64,000 bases of DNA from Casuarina equisetifolia (GCA_028551475.1 CM052362.1:20256021-20320020); one strand, 5' to 3'. Shown: positions 14,701 through 27,571, counted from the stretch's first letter. Program-made: numbers and translations. The notes: generated by a model not told the origin, from the letters alone.

Positions 14701-14709
14701 GGAATATAA
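14467..14709 (+). CDS. Small hypothetical protein, unrecognised
   Basis: The frame from the ATG at 14467 gives 80 residues starting MVWYWFGSSS. An in-frame ATG 21 bp upstream is also possible, but only the 14467 start is conserved in the duplicate at 55218. The protein has hydrophobic stretches around ITLVCFFAWLYL and near the C-terminus, so a membrane peptide is conceivable. The duplicate shares ITLVCFF but has a stop at codon 19 and diverges afterwards. I recognise no family. It could be the first exon of a spliced gene or non-coding. Confidence 0.25.
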   Translation: MVWYWFGSSSNSTSQAPRRAATNITLVCFFAWLYLSRTEALINSFCFIRDCSLAVRKYLLSYFIFMLFLSSIPMLIVGGI

Positions 14710-16939
14710 AGTTCTTGCAGCAACACATGAGAGATTAAAATTGTTCACTCTGGGGTCCCCTTTTATAACAAGTGTTTTTTGTTTCTCAGAAGTTAGGTCC
14801 CATATTAAAAACTTTTCGTTATTACTTTTATATGTATGTGAAATTACATTTATATGCTTTATTGACGGTGCAACGAGAAGCAAAACTAACAAAATTAACA
14901 AAACTAACAATGGTATGCCCATCTACTTTTATACATTACTTTTTATTAATACAAACTTACATTTCAACCAAAAAAAAAAAAAGGAGCAAGCAAGTATTTA
15001 ACGAGTCAGTTTCGTTTTCCACCAAATCAAAAAGTTGCTCCAAGCACATCCTGCTTAGTTGCAATCCATACTAACTTTTATGTGGTTTGGTGTTTGTGAA
15101 GCTAATTTTGCACAAACAACATCGTGCTTTATGAACTGAGTCCCTCCAAGGGACAAACTCTGACCGGTGAAATTCTAACAAGACGCCCTTCAACCATCTT
15201 AAATTAGCTTGAAGTTGTTTGACCATCCCTTTAACCTTTTTTATTTGTACCTTTTATATGTTCGTTCTTTTCTTAGGATGACTGGTCTCCTTCAGAAGGT
15301 GAGGGGTTTACCGACCATCTTAAGAAGTTGTTCTGACCATTCCTTTAACCTTTTTAAATTTTTTGCTTTATTTTTAATTATGGAACTAAATCCTACTGGT
15401 TCATTTAATGAATAGTTTGAATTGAGAATTGCAGGCATTAGTGCTAGGAACAACAACCCTTAACAGCTAAGAAGAATAATGGAGCACGAACTAAAAAACG
15501 ACTCAAAAAGACTAGGAGCATAAACTCAAGCGACTAATGCTGGAATGAGAATTTTAAGGTTGATGCACAATCTTGTTACCTTCATTTGAGAAATTTAAAA
15601 TTTTTGCATGTAACTAGTTGTCTAGGATCAGAACCTTATTGTGCTGAAAATAATCTCCTCCATGCAGGAACTGTCGACTTCTGGCATTTTTTTTTTCTTT
15701 CTATCTAGTTGCTTACAGCTAACCTAACCAGATAAGTTTGACATAATTACCTACAAGCACTTTACCCTGAAGCAATCAATACCCGTTGCAGCTCTTCTTT
15801 CCAATCAAGAGTGCACCTCACAAATCAAAGAGAGTTAAATGGATTCCTTCAAATTCTTCTTGAAAATCTACGCTCTCCGAAGAACAAGTGACTCAAGAAT
15901 TCCAACACATCTCCATAGAAAAAAGAGAAAAAAGAAAAAGAAAAAATTGATTTATAATGATGATATATGCCCCTATGTTTTTGTACATTATCTTTTATTA
16001 ATATCAACTTACATTTCTATCACAAAAAAAAGGTAATTTTAGTATTAGATTGACATATGCTTTGAAAAGAAGATCAACTTTCACCAAAGCACACAGTTGG
16101 AAGTGCCTTTCTTTTGGCATTCCATGTGCAAAAGTAGTGAGTTTCTGGAAGAGGCTGATTTGCCTTTCTTGCCCCAACAGAATGTCAGCTAACTTGGTTT
16201 GAATTTGAACAAGAAATTTTTACCTAGCTTGAGGTCATCTCCATGTACCCAGATGAGCACTAGACACTTTGGCTTGAAAGGGAGCTTGCTGCATCATAGG
16301 GTAACCGCACGCCTATAATGATGACAAAGATGGCCATAATCATAAATTTTTATGCCTAGAAATAAACTTATTGTATGCAACTGATGTTGAAATTTATCAC
16401 TTTCGTTAGTCGCTTTTGTCTGTCTTTTATAACCATCGGATTGGGAAGAAGCGGAGGAAGAAGAATCATCAAAGTACTTAAAGTTATGGCTACCATATTT
16501 TCTTGTTCATTGTATGAAGTAATTAACAATTAATATGACATTCTAGCCAACGTCATCACTCGATGTTCAAGAAAAATTACAAACTTTCCAAATAATTTCC
16601 TTTTTTTTTTTATGAATAAAAACAATGAATTTATTAAAAAAGAGAGTAACTAGTAGAGGCAACTCCAAGAAGTGATAAGTTTATGTTAACTATTTCAACT
16701 CATAGAAAGTATTTAATTGAATTTGGTTGAAAAGTTGTTACTCCTTAAATTTCTAAAGTGCATTAGTATGAAATTATATGGTTCAAGTTTGTAATTCTCT
16801 ATCAATCTATAGCATTATGATTAGCAATGCAAGATTAGTTAGTGACAAACGATAGATTTTAGTTTCTTGAAACATTAGAGATACAGTTGCTACATATGTG
16901 GCACATCAAATAAGTTTAGAGCCACATCTTTACAAAGCA
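14710..16939. other. Intergenic stretch with internal repeats, no gene recognised
   Basis: An imperfect direct repeat (GAAGTTGTTTGACCATCCC at about 15211 and a similar GAAGTTGTTCTGACCATTCC at about 15325) ends in both cases with CTTTAACCTTTTT. Two copies of a 3'-tail-like block, TTTATTAATA(C/T)(A/C)AACTTACATTTC followed by A-rich sequence, lie near 14943 and 15994. They may be ends of small retroposed sequences. No coding gene is supported. Confidence 0.45.
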
Positions 16940-17385
16940 TGTTAGAAAAGAAAACTTTACAGGATCTGCGTAGACAAATCTAAAACTCCTTTATATGTTT
17001 TAGATTTAGCAAATAAACAAAATGGAATAGATAGAAACATACCGCTCTTGCAATCTATTCTTTCGGTGTCGTAAACCTAATAATGCTTTTTGGAATTCGT
17101 GCTTAGGCGAATATCCTCTTTTTTCATAAGAATCACTAGCTTGATGAGAGAACCTAGGTTTTGTCTCTTTGTGAAAAGCAACCTTATGAAACCTTAAGAA
17201 CAATATGAATTTATATCATGAGCTAGAGAATAAGACCTAGCCTTACCTTATGTGCAATCTAATAGGCCCACTCATCACGGCCCTATTTGGTTAGCCACAG
17301 CCCACATCAACCAGCCTATATTTAGAACTCATGGACTAACATAATATAGCCCACTTAAGTAAGCTTAATAAAAATTAAGCTAACA
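16940..17385 (-). repeat. Copia 3' LTR
   Basis: This 446-bp repeat starts TGTTAG and ends TAACA. It is the same length as the partner at 28845-29290, with no gap needed in the alignment. It is flanked internally by the polypurine tract, which reads TTCTCCCACTT on the plus strand. Confidence 0.93.
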
Positions 17386-17400
17386 TTCTCCCACTTGAGC
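17386..17400 (-). other. Copia polypurine tract
   Basis: The minus strand reads GCTCAAGTGGGAGAA directly before the 3' LTR. This is the usual copia plus-strand primer site and fixes the orientation of the element. Confidence 0.8.
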
Positions 17401-17844
17401 TATATTAAACTGAAATTATGCACATCTTTACATTGATTTAGAAACAGTTCTTAACTAGAATCTAACCATATGAGATCTTAAACTTTAAATCACACCAGCA
17501 ACTATACCCATTAAGTGATATAGCACCAATCATGACCATAAAATTTTCAATCTCTTAAAACGGATAAATATGGTGATGTGGCAACTATATAACACTTCAA
17601 CAACTTCTGTATATGTTATTACTATTGTCAGTCTAATTCTCTCTTCTTCGATAACAGAATGTTACCAGAGAATTTACTTTATGGTTCCAATGAACCTTTA
17701 ACATATCTTGTACTTCATAACTGTAATTTTATATGTTACAAGATATCCCAATGGCTAACTAATTCCAGCCAATGCTTAAGGTATTCTTTTACCTTAAGTC
17801 TTTAAAGAGAAAATTAAAAACTCCCACTATACAAAAGCATCCCA

Positions 17845-20800
17845 TTATGCCACTAAGCCCATGCTATTGACATGTCTTTTATAGACACAAGGGCTTAGAC
17901 CTTTAGTAAGTGGATCAACTATCATATCAACTGTACTAATTGACTCTACTGAAATTTCACATTCCTTAACCTTTTCCTTTATGGTTAAGTACTTTTTGTC
18001 TATATGTTTAAACCCTCCTAAACTTTTGTTATTGTTAATAAATAATACTGCAACTCTATTATCATAGTATAACTTGATTAGTCTATTAACAAAATCAAAG
18101 TGTTATAATTCTCTTATAAGGTTCTTTAGCCAAACAGCTTGAATGGATGCTCCATAGCATGCCATAAATTCTGAATGCATGGTCGAAGATGTCATCATTG
18201 TCTGTTTTGAGCTTTTCCATGAAATGGTTCCTCCTCCCATCATAAACACATATCTTGATATAGATTTTCAATCATCCTTACATCCAGCAAAATCTAAATC
18301 TATATACCCAACTGGCATTAGTTCCTTTACATGCCTATAAGTCATCATACAATTTTTTGTTCTCTTTAAGTACCGTAAGACTTTCTTAATAGCTACCCAA
18401 TGCTCTTGTCCAGGATTTGATTGATATCTTTCAAGAAGTCCTGTTATAAAAGCTATGTTATAGCACGTACAAACTTGAGCATACATAATACTACCAAGCG
18501 CACTCGCATATGGTATATTCTTCATTAAAGCTTTCTCTTCCTCTATTTCAGGGCATTGATCTTTATTTAATTTATTACTCTTATAGATTGGCACCTTACC
18601 TCATTTACAATCTTCCATGTTATACTGTTCAAGAATTTGACCTATATATGCCTTTAGAGAAAGTCCCAATAAACACCGAGAACGATCCCTTTGAATTTCA
18701 ATCCTTAAAACATAAGTCACTTCACCAAGATCCTTCATATCAAACTGAGTTGACAATAATTCTTTAGTCTCATGAAGTAACGTTTGACTATTACTCGCAA
18801 GCAAAATAATATCCACATAAAGGACAAGAAAGATCAGAGTGCTCCCATTGATCTTAGTGTATATACAATGATTTACTCTATTTTCTACAAAACCACATGA
18901 AGTGATAAAACAATCAAACTTTATGTACCACTGTCTAGAAGCGTGCTTTAATCCATAAATAGACTTCTTAAGTCTACAAACAAGTTTGTCTCCTCCTTTC
19001 ATTTCAAAACCTTCAAGTTGTTTCATATATATTATTTCATTTAGAGTTCCATTCAGAAAAATAGTTTTAACATCCATTTGGTACAATTCCATATCAAAAT
19101 GAGCTACAAAAGCCATTACAATTCTAAAGGAATATTTAGAAGAGACTGGAGAAAAAGTTTCATTATAATCTATTTCTTCTTTTTGTGTGAAACCTTTTGC
19201 TGCTAATCTAGCTTTAAACCTTTCAACTTGCTCAATAGAACTCCTTTTAGTCTTATATACCCATTTATAACCAATAGGTTTACGACTTTCGGGTAACTCA
19301 ATAAGTTCCCAAACATCATTATGCTTCATCGATTGCATTTCATCTTGCATTCCATCTAACCACAACTTTGCTTGAGAACTCGATATTCCTTCTGTATATC
19401 TTATTGGATCCTTCATAACTCCTATATCATAATCATGTTCACCTAAATAAACTAAATAATCTGGATGAATTGTAGATCTTTCTCTAGTTGATCTTTGAAG
19501 TATAGGCTTAGGATCTTGATTCTGTACTGGTTGTTCCTTAATTGGATTTGTATATGATGATGAAGGCTCAGAAGTCCTTACAGTTGGTACTATAGGCAAT
19601 TCTATTTCTTGATTAGGTAAAAAAAAATCATAGATGTACCTACTTCATCTGCATCCTAAATAGGTGGAGGAATACTACCAACAGTTTCTGCTACATCAAG
19701 CTCCAAAAATTTTCAGTTTGAGACTCTACAATTTTAGTTCCTCTAGATGGGTTATAAAAACGATATCCTTTAGAATGGTCAGGATAAGAAACAAAATAAC
19801 ATCTTGTAGTCCTTGAATCCAACTTACCTAGAGTTGGATTATACAATCTTATTTCTGTAGGACATCTCTAAACTTTCAAATGACTTAAACTAGGTACTCA
19901 ACCAGTCCACAACTCAAATGGCGTAAGCAGAACAACTTTTGTGGGTACTCAATTGAGTATATAAAGAATTGTTTTCAAAGCTTCTTCCTATAAGAAACCA
20001 GGTAAATTGGTTCTACTAACCATACTACGCACCATATCCATAAGAGTCATGTTACGTCTTTTAGCTACACCATTTTGTTGAGAACTCCCTAGCATTGTAA
20101 ATTGAGCAACTATTTTATATTCTTCTAAATATTAAGTAAACGGGCATTTAAGCTGTCCATCATCGCCATGTTTGCCATAATATTCTCCCCCTCTATCTGA
20201 GCTAACAACCTTGATTATTTTTCTCAACTATTTTTCGACCCTAGTCTTGAAAATCTTAAATTTATCAAGAGATTCAGACTTTTCCTTAATCAAATACAAG
20301 TAACCATAACTGGAAAAATCATTTATAAATGTAATAAAATATATATTTCTACATAAGATTGATGTATAGGATCCACTAATATCAGTGTGTATGATCTCTA
20401 AGAGATCAGAATTGCGATTTGCAATCTTTTTCTTTATCTTGACCATTTTGCCTCTACACAATCAACACATGTCTCTAGATCATTTTTAAGAAGAGGAAGA
20501 ATGTTAGACTTTATCAATCTATCCACCCTCTCTCTAGAAATGTGACCAAGTCTTTTATGCCACAATATGTATGATTGCTCTTTAGATAAAGACCTTTTGG
20601 GAGCAACCTTTTCACTATTGTAGACATTATAGGGAGATAATCTTAATTGATATAAACCATATAATAAAACACAAGATCCAACTTGATTTAAATTGTAAAA
20701 CAAAGTAATCATTGAATTCTTTATTTCAAAACACATAACCATCCATGTCTAAAACAGAAACTAAAATCAAATTTCATCTAAAAGACAGTACATAAAAAGT

Positions 20801-21060
20801 GTTTTTCAATAACATTTGAAAACCAGAATCTAATATCAAAATAATATCTCCCACAAAGTCTATAAGGACTTTAGCATTATTCCTAACTGTAAGCCATAGT
20901 TCATCTTTACTTATTCTTCGCTTGTTTATGAACCCCTAAATGGTAAATGCAACATGATTAGTTGCACCAGTATTGAGCCACCAAGAACTTGATGAGGCTA
21001 CAGATAAATTAGATTCATAAACAAAAATTAAAGAACTATTACCTGTTAGCTTATACTTTT
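17845..21060 (-). pseudogene. Copia pol pseudogene (protease, integrase, reverse transcriptase, RNase H)
   Basis: Four copia pol domains are present in order but broken. The protease site at 20960-20974 reads NTGAT, so the catalytic Asp is Asn. The integrase zinc region (HKRLGH...CVDC) lies near 20440-20580, and the integrase core start (IHTDISGSY, FINDFSSYGY) at 20228-20400. Reverse transcriptase at 18601-19599 has KWVYKTK, GFTQKEEIDYNETFSPV and MDVKT, but the YVDD box at 18808-18819 is YVDI. RNase H (18600 to 17845) keeps [16 protein letters not shown] and ends after VDPLTKGLSP, with a stop at 18268-18265. Several further stops and frameshifts fall between domains. It cannot make a working polyprotein. 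Confidence 0.93.
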
Positions 21061-21093
21061 AAAGCCAAGATTTGTATTTGTTACACTCCTTCT

Positions 21094-21818
21094 TCATGTG
21101 ACCTTTTTCTTACAGAAGAAACAACCATCACTCTCTTTCTTAAAGAGTGTTTTCTTGACCCCACCTTTATGACCAGGTGAATTCACATTCTTAGAGGTTG
21201 AAGGAATATTTGGATGACTTGGTGCAGCTGCTCTTCTTCCTTTTCTCACATTTGAATTGGGTGAATATATTACCATATGCGACTTGTCTCGCTTCAATTT
21301 CTCTTCTTTAACTACTATTTTAGCAATAAGATCATTAAAAGACCAGCTCCCTTCCTGATTATTATAGGCAGTCTTGATTATTTCAAATTCAGGAGGAAGC
21401 GAATTCATAGCATGGTGGACAACATATGCATCAGGGAGTGCTACATCCAATGTTTTAAGCTTTGTCTGATAATCTACCATTTAATGATGTAATTTCTTAC
21501 ATCACCAGTACCATCATACCTCATGGCATATAATGCTTGAAAAAGCTACCCTATTTCAACATTTGAGGATACTCGATACCTGCTTTCTACAGCTTCCATA
21601 AATGCCTTAGTTGTACCATGCACAAGCAATCCATTCTTAAGATGATCCATGATTGACCTCTTCATGGACAATAAATAAATATGATTGCTCATTGTCCATG
21701 ATTCAAAAGCTTTCTTTTGCTCTTTAGTACTTTCTTCAGTGAGAGCAGCTAGTTGTTCTGTAGTGAAAGCAGAATGAACATTTGTCATCTTGATTGTGAA
21801 CATATATCTTCTTTCCAT
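21094..21818 (-). pseudogene. Copia gag pseudogene
   Basis: The capsid-type gag starts at 21818 (MERRYMFTIK). It runs to an interruption near 21480-21546 and resumes to a CCHC nucleocapsid knuckle. The knuckle CFFCKKK breaks off at 21103-21107, where one base appears to be missing from an A-run (T-run on the plus strand). The GHMKKEC half of the knuckle continues in the next frame. It packages element RNA in living copies and is inactive here. Confidence 0.88.
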
Positions 21819-22106
21819 CTTTTAAAGTTTGCATTCGTAAGTGTCTTAATAGTTATCATTTGGTTGTTGATAGGAAAGGTGATTGAAAGTGAGCCAATGC
21901 AAGATTAGGAATATACGAGTACAATATAAATACAATCACATACTTGGAGATTCACAAACTCTATCATGTAAACACCTTTAGACAAAATACATAACAAATC
22001 AATGTAAAATCTCAGCATAGTAAAGGCCATAAGTATATTCTAATTTTCATAATCTACCACATTTGAGTGTATAGAATAATTCAATTAGTCTAAACACATG
22101 CATTTC

Positions 22107-23830
22107 TGTTCGGTAAAATTCTACATGCAAGTGCACATGTCGAACAAGTAATATAATGATAAATATGAGTATCGTCCTATAAAGACTGGTGTTTACTAAA
22201 CTAATTAAGTACTAATGGTGAATAGACTCTAGAACTTATCTAGCATATTGAAATGGTAAAACATTGATTAAAGAACTAAATTTAACCTAAACTTGATTAA
22301 CCAAATATGCTAGAGCGTCCAATTTCACCTAATTATCATATACAAATGTCGATCATCCATGTTAGCAAAATTAATTCTACTTATGTGATGACGGAATCTT
22401 CTAACTTATTCACTATCCTATGTCTAGGTATAGTGAACCTACTTAGCTCATTAAGTTACTATGAGTCTACATATGAATTAAGTAAACTAAGCGCATTAAG
22501 ATATGTGAATATTCTAGTTTGCACCTAAAGCCACACAAATCATATAGTATATGTTATCTATATTAATCTATGGTTTCATATTACAAGAAGCAACTGCATG
22601 CTATTTCCTATCGGTCTCTAACATGCAAATCAAGTCATCTAAGTGGTAGCTAATCACCTAAAAACATTAAACTCCATAACATGCAACTTCACATTCATAA
22701 AATATCTCACAAAACATAAATAATCGTACATTCATACGTTATAATTAAGTTTCATCGTAGCTCTAACAAACTAAACTAAAACAACATATTTACATAAACT
22801 AAATTAGTGTAAAAACATGAACAAAATATTCTAGAATTTAAAAACATTAAAGCTGTCACCAAATGTCTTCAAATTACAAAATAAATTGCATAAATCTACA
22901 CATCACAAGGTGAAGAAGAAGCTGTTTAAAGAATGGAAGAAAAACAAGCTAAAACACGCGATCATGCGTTTTCGCACGCGCTGGTGACACGCGCCGCTGT
23001 CCACCGCAACGTGCTGCCGTCATCCTCCACCAGTCTTCACAGAAACTTCTAGAAACGTAGATCAGGACACCTAGGTTGTAGATTTATAAAAATATCACAC
23101 AAATCTGCCATAGAAATGCGTAGATCTAGCAGAATGGAGGAAGTCGGTGTTCGCACTTCTTCGCCAAAAATTGCCGTAAACCGTCACAAAACTGGTATAG
23201 AAAGGTCAAAAATCTCTCTAGGAATTCAAATATGCTTTCAGATTGTCAGAAAGCCCCCAAAGTTGGCCAAAAAAAGCACTTTAAACGCTAGTGATGGGTT
23301 CTCACCGGAAAAGACAACGGCGGTCGGCTGTCGCAAGACCGCCATAATCTCTGCTGGACTCGCACTGTCATGCACGGCCAAGTCCTGGCGAGTTCCCGCA
23401 CCTCTCTCCAGTCACCACTCTACTCTGTTTCCCTTTTTTTTTGTTCTCTAAGCTCAAAACCCGATTATCCACCACCAACAATACACGACCCTCCTCTTTT
23501 TTATTAATCGGCTTCCAAAACCCACTAAGTCATGATTTTTGTTGTCGATAAAAGCCCATAACTCTTTTCCTTTTTTCTGCATGATCCAAGGCCCATTCCT
23601 CTTCTTTAAAAGCTACACTTGATAAAAGCCCTTCTTTTTAACTCTCCTTTTCTTTTCTCATTTTCTTTTGCTTTTATGCTTTTTTTCTTCATTTATCTTC
23701 TATTTTGGGTTTACTGCATAAAATAACAAAAAATATATAAATACAATTAAATATAAATATAATTTAATAAAAATTATATTAAATATAACTTAAAATAATA
23801 ACAATAACTCTATATAAAATAGAGTTATCA
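22107..23830 (-). repeat. Gypsy-type 3' LTR
   Basis: On the minus strand it begins TGATAACTCTA and ends CCGAACA, giving 1724 bp with TG...CA ends. The start was chosen because it directly follows the polypurine tract, and the end because it matches the sequence abutting the primer-binding site at 27482. Confidence 0.75.
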
Positions 23831-24170
23831 ACACCCTTAAACTTAACATTTTACTCATCCTTGAGCAAAAGCTCTAAACAACATATTATGACAACATTAA
23901 AAAAAAAATTACTCACAAAAAGCACAAAAAATTTACTCACAAAAAGCACTAAACAACCTATTTTAACAGCACAACCAATCTTTCCATAATATTCTTCCAA
24001 ACAACACCCCCAAACTTAGAATTTTGCTTGTCTTCGAGCAAAAGAACAAAACAACACATACAACTAATCCTTCCATAATATTTTCTCATAATTGCTCAAC
24101 TTAACAATTCAAAAAAAAATACAACTTTCATCCAAACAATGCAATTGGTTTATAAGGTAAGGTAGACTTT
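23831..24170 (-). repeat. Polypurine-tract region, imperfect tandem duplication
   Basis: The block AACACCCTTAAACTTA at about 23831 with GAGCAAAAG 30 bp later recurs at 24001-24045 (AACACCCCCAAACTTAG, then GAGCAAAAG). Both copies are followed by TTCCATAATATT-containing sequence. The minus strand reads TAAGTTTGGGGGTGTT, a polypurine tract of the plant gypsy type. A third copy of the core lies at 25447-25462. Confidence 0.65.
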
Positions 24171-25910
24171 TAACTATGTCAACCACATATGTGTGTGTAA
24201 ATCTGCATTTTGTCTTAATTGCATACACTCTAAATAGATTCACATTAATATGCAACCTCTCAAAATCTTTAACCAAATCTCATAGGTTTGCTTTTCATTC
24301 CTCTCTTCACTAATGTAAGTCAATCATCTAACTAAGAATCAATAGGGCTTTTATAAGCTTGTAATGTAAGACTGGGCTAAGGGTAAGATGAAAGTCATTT
24401 AAGCTCAAATAACCCATGAACACATTACTTTCTAGGATCTCATCAAAACTTTAACCATTCTCTACCTTTTAACTCCATGAAGATGATCTTTTCACTGCCA
24501 CTTAGTCTCATTCTTTCTTATCCAATCATACATTGACTATATCCATAATCATGTGTGTAATGACAGAGCAAAAACAAAAGCATTTACACATATAGCCACC
24601 TCAACCCTTTCTTATCAATGATATTCAATAATAATGCTCAAAGATCTCCTTAAAAAAACTATTTGGCTTGAATCTAATAAAAGATAATGATATTATTTCA
24701 TCCTAAAGCAAATGCTTCTTTTTTTTTATTTTTCTTTTTCATTTGCATTTACAATTGTCCCACACACAATTATTGCAATCAATCATACTACATCCTTCCC
24801 CTCGACTTCTATCATGCTCAAATAAACTTGTACACACCGGAAGTCAATATGTTCATATGCATAGGACAATAGGACAAATTGATCAAAAGGCTCAGGATAT
24901 ATATGCAGGTGTCATTCAAAACATTAAGATAAGAATAAGGCTTAGCGAGGTGACTAGGAATAAGTAAATAAGGTTAGCTTGAAAGGCTCAATCCATCCAA
25001 AGATGGCCTAAATCATTTTCTTAGTCAAATGCAACCTAGGATTTCACCTCAAAAGGAAATCAAGCAAATTCTAAGATTTGGGTAAAATCTAAGAAAATCA
25101 CATACTTCACATGAATGTTCTCTAGCGATACACACAATTTTAAGAAAATGCAAACTTTTAGTGCTCAATATGTGAGTCAACATAATCAGAATCACATTTA
25201 CATCATACTACAACTGCAAGTTTGAACAAAATCTACATTTCCTTAAGAATCGCCAAGAATGCACAATAAAGAATCCAATCATAGAAATCATGGTCCAACA
25301 CAAGAAAAAGATTTTATAAAAAAAAAATAGACTTTCTAACACAACACAGAAAATTTTAACACTAACACTTCCAACATAACCACAACTACCACAATACATA
25401 ACCTCCAATACAACCCAATAAAACAACACACTTCAAACAATAGCAGCAACACCCCCAAACTTAAATGAAACATTCTCCTCAATGATAAAAGAAAATAAAG
25501 CAATAGTAAGGAAGGAATAAGGAAAAGTCCCTTGATTGCAGGTTGTCAAAATGGAGTTGTGATGAGCATATGGTGACAGCTTACTAACCAAACTGCTAAT
25601 AAAAGATTTCTAACTAAATGACCATAAAGTACTTGGGTTGCCTTCCAAGAAGCGTTTGCTTTATAGTTTTCAGCCAAACTATCCTCCACATTGCTCAAGA
25701 AGGATGGAACTCCAATAGTTTCAGAGATAGCTTGTGTCATTTAATGGTTGAGCATTCTTTAATAAGCACAACTGTCTCATATACTTTCAGCTTCCTTTTG
25801 TTTTTCAATATCTCTTTCAATAATTCTGTACAACTAGATATTTGAACTGGAGCATATGCAAAAGGAATGTTAATGTGCAGTTTTAACGATATATCAAGGA
25901 ATTCCAAAAA
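24171..25910. other. Gypsy-type element interior without pol
   Basis: About 1.7 kb of AT-rich sequence lies where protease, reverse transcriptase and integrase would be in a complete element. I see none of their motifs on either strand. A polypurine-like core (ACACCCCCAAACTTAAA) at about 25448 suggests that the segment was assembled from duplicated 3'-end sequence. Confidence 0.6.
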
Positions 25911-27322
25911 CTACTTATCTTTTACGCATTGTTGGAATCTCTTAAGAGATGGAGTTAGAGGCATAAAAGGCATAGGGTTTTTTAGAACAAGCTTTCTCCT
26001 AGGTGCCTCATTAAGTTGCATGTTGACATCTTTATCATTATCTTTGAGACTCTCTTTGTCAACATCAACTTCTCCTACTTGCTTGCCACATGTTGGGGTT
26101 ATTGCCTCTATAGTATCTATAGGGCTTTTCTCCACATTGCTAGGCCAAAAACCCTCTTGATTCTTTGAGATCATGCTAATCAGTTGACTCATTTGCACCT
26201 CTAATCTTTGGAATAAAGCTTTGTTTCTTTGAAAACTTGCTTCAGTCCTCTCTGAAATGTTTTGTGTGGTGTTGGCCAACTTGCTAATCATGTCTTCTAA
26301 GTTAGGTTTCACCTCTTTTGTTTGCCAAAATGTTGATTGCCGTCCACCTCATTTAGGTTTCTCCATGTAAAAGTTTGATGGTTGTACCATCCCAGATTGT
26401 ACAAGTTGGAGTAATAATCATTTTATGACCTGCTAGGAATTCCAACAACATTAGCATAATCATTATAATGAGCATGAGGGTTACCTGCTGGACATTCTAT
26501 GCTCTCATGTGCTCCACCATAAAATTCACATTCTTTGCTATGAATTCCCACAATTGGAGTATTTGGGTTGTCTATCTTCTCATTTAGCACTTCCAATTAT
26601 GCATACATTGTGGTGAAGATATCTATTTCATGGACCCTACTTGCTTGATGCATAGGTAGTCTCTTAATAGACCATTGATAGTTATCAAATGTCATATCCT
26701 CTAGAAAGTTAAATGCCTCTTCTAGTGTTTTGCTATGTAAGCCCCTTCCTGCAGTTATATCAATTACACAACAAAGATTCATACTACACCCATCATAGAA
26801 AGTTTGTACTTGCAGCCATGTGGGTAGTCCATGATTTTGACATATCCTCAGAAGTTTCTTGAATCTTTCCTAAACTTCATACAATAATTCATTATTCATC
26901 TGCTTAAAAGTGAAAATGTCATTATGCAATTTAGCAGATCTTGCAAAAGGAAAGAACTTACCAAGAAATTTTTGAGCCAAATCATCCCATGTAGTAATCA
27001 ATCCTACAGAAAGTGAAGAAAACCAATCTTTAGCTGTATCTCTAAGAGAAAATGGAAATAGTTTTAACCTGATAACATCTTCTGTGACTCTATGATCTCC
27101 AATCATGTCACAAAATTCAAGGAATGCTTCAATGTGAGTATTTGGATTATCATTTGGTAGCCCACTATACTACACAAATCTTTGAAGCATCTTGATGTGC
27201 ACAAGCTTGACCTCAAAGTTGTTTACTAGAATTACAGGCCTCTAAAAGCTTGATATGGCATTCCAAAATGATGGTGCACCATAGTCTTTTAGAAGTCTAC
27301 GTGTACCATTGTTGTTCTCCAT
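25911..27322 (-). pseudogene. Gypsy-type gag pseudogene
   Basis: The frame opens with ATG at 27322 (MENNNGTRRLL) and soon meets stops. The capsid core is clear at 27106-26870 (IRLKLFPFSLRDTAKDWFSSL, then LAQKFLGKFFPF). A middle part lies at 26782-26597 (LEEAFNFLEDM). A cysteine-bearing stretch around 26560-26490 (CEFYGGAHESIECP) precedes the acidic linker region at 26312-25911. At least four in-frame stops separate these parts. The family is the plant retrotransposon gag of gypsy elements. There is no fused protease downstream. Confidence 0.88.
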
Positions 27323-27457
27323 CTTTGTTGTTTAACAACAATTTTTTTTTGGCAAGAAAGTACAAGGTTAAAAGTAAAAATAAAATAAAAGCAACAAAAG
27401 CTAGATTAAACTAAGAAGCTATTCGGTATTAATATTAATCAGCAATAAAACAACCAA

Positions 27458-27475
27458 TCCCCGGTAACAGCGCCA
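27458..27475 (-). other. Primer-binding site, tRNA-Asp type
   Basis: The minus strand reads TGGCGCTGTTACCGGGGA, 6 bp from the LTR remnant. It equals the complement of the plant tRNA-Asp 3' end except at two positions. It marks the 5' end of the gypsy-type element and its orientation. Confidence 0.8.
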
Positions 27476-27481
27476 AAAACT

Positions 27482-27571
27482 TGTTTGGTGAAATTCTACA
27501 TGCAAGTGTACATGTCGAACAAGTAATATAATGATGAGTATGAGTATTGTCCCATAAAGACTAGTGTTTAC
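27482..27571 (-). repeat. Truncated 5' LTR of the gypsy-type element
   Basis: This is the last 90 bp of the LTR only, with about 1.6 kb missing. Outward, after 9 bp of unexplained sequence, a 21-bp copy of the sequence left of the 3' LTR follows (27581-27601 versus 22086-22106, one mismatch). Confidence 0.8.

Larger units (their letters stand above)
22107..27571 (-). mobile_element. Nested Ty3/gypsy-type retrotransposon, non-autonomous
   Basis: On the minus strand the element runs from a 90-bp remnant of the 5' LTR (27571-27482) through a tRNA-Asp-type primer-binding site, a broken gag and a long non-coding interior to a polypurine tract and a complete 3' LTR (23830-22107). The 90-bp remnant matches the end of the 3' LTR at 22107-22196 with 8 differences and no gaps. 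The motif GGCGCTGTTACCGGGGA next to the LTR, the gag type and the GGGGGTGT-type tract are features of plant gypsy elements. No protease, reverse transcriptase or integrase is visible in the 3.6-kb interior. It lies inside the leader of the copia element and so is younger than it. Confidence 0.85.

Noticed and set aside
14506..14922. 138-residue minus-strand frame opposite the small hypothetical ORF
   Set aside because: Part of it is similar in the duplicate because the DNA is duplicated, but the conserved TATA box and start are on the other strand and no family is recognised.
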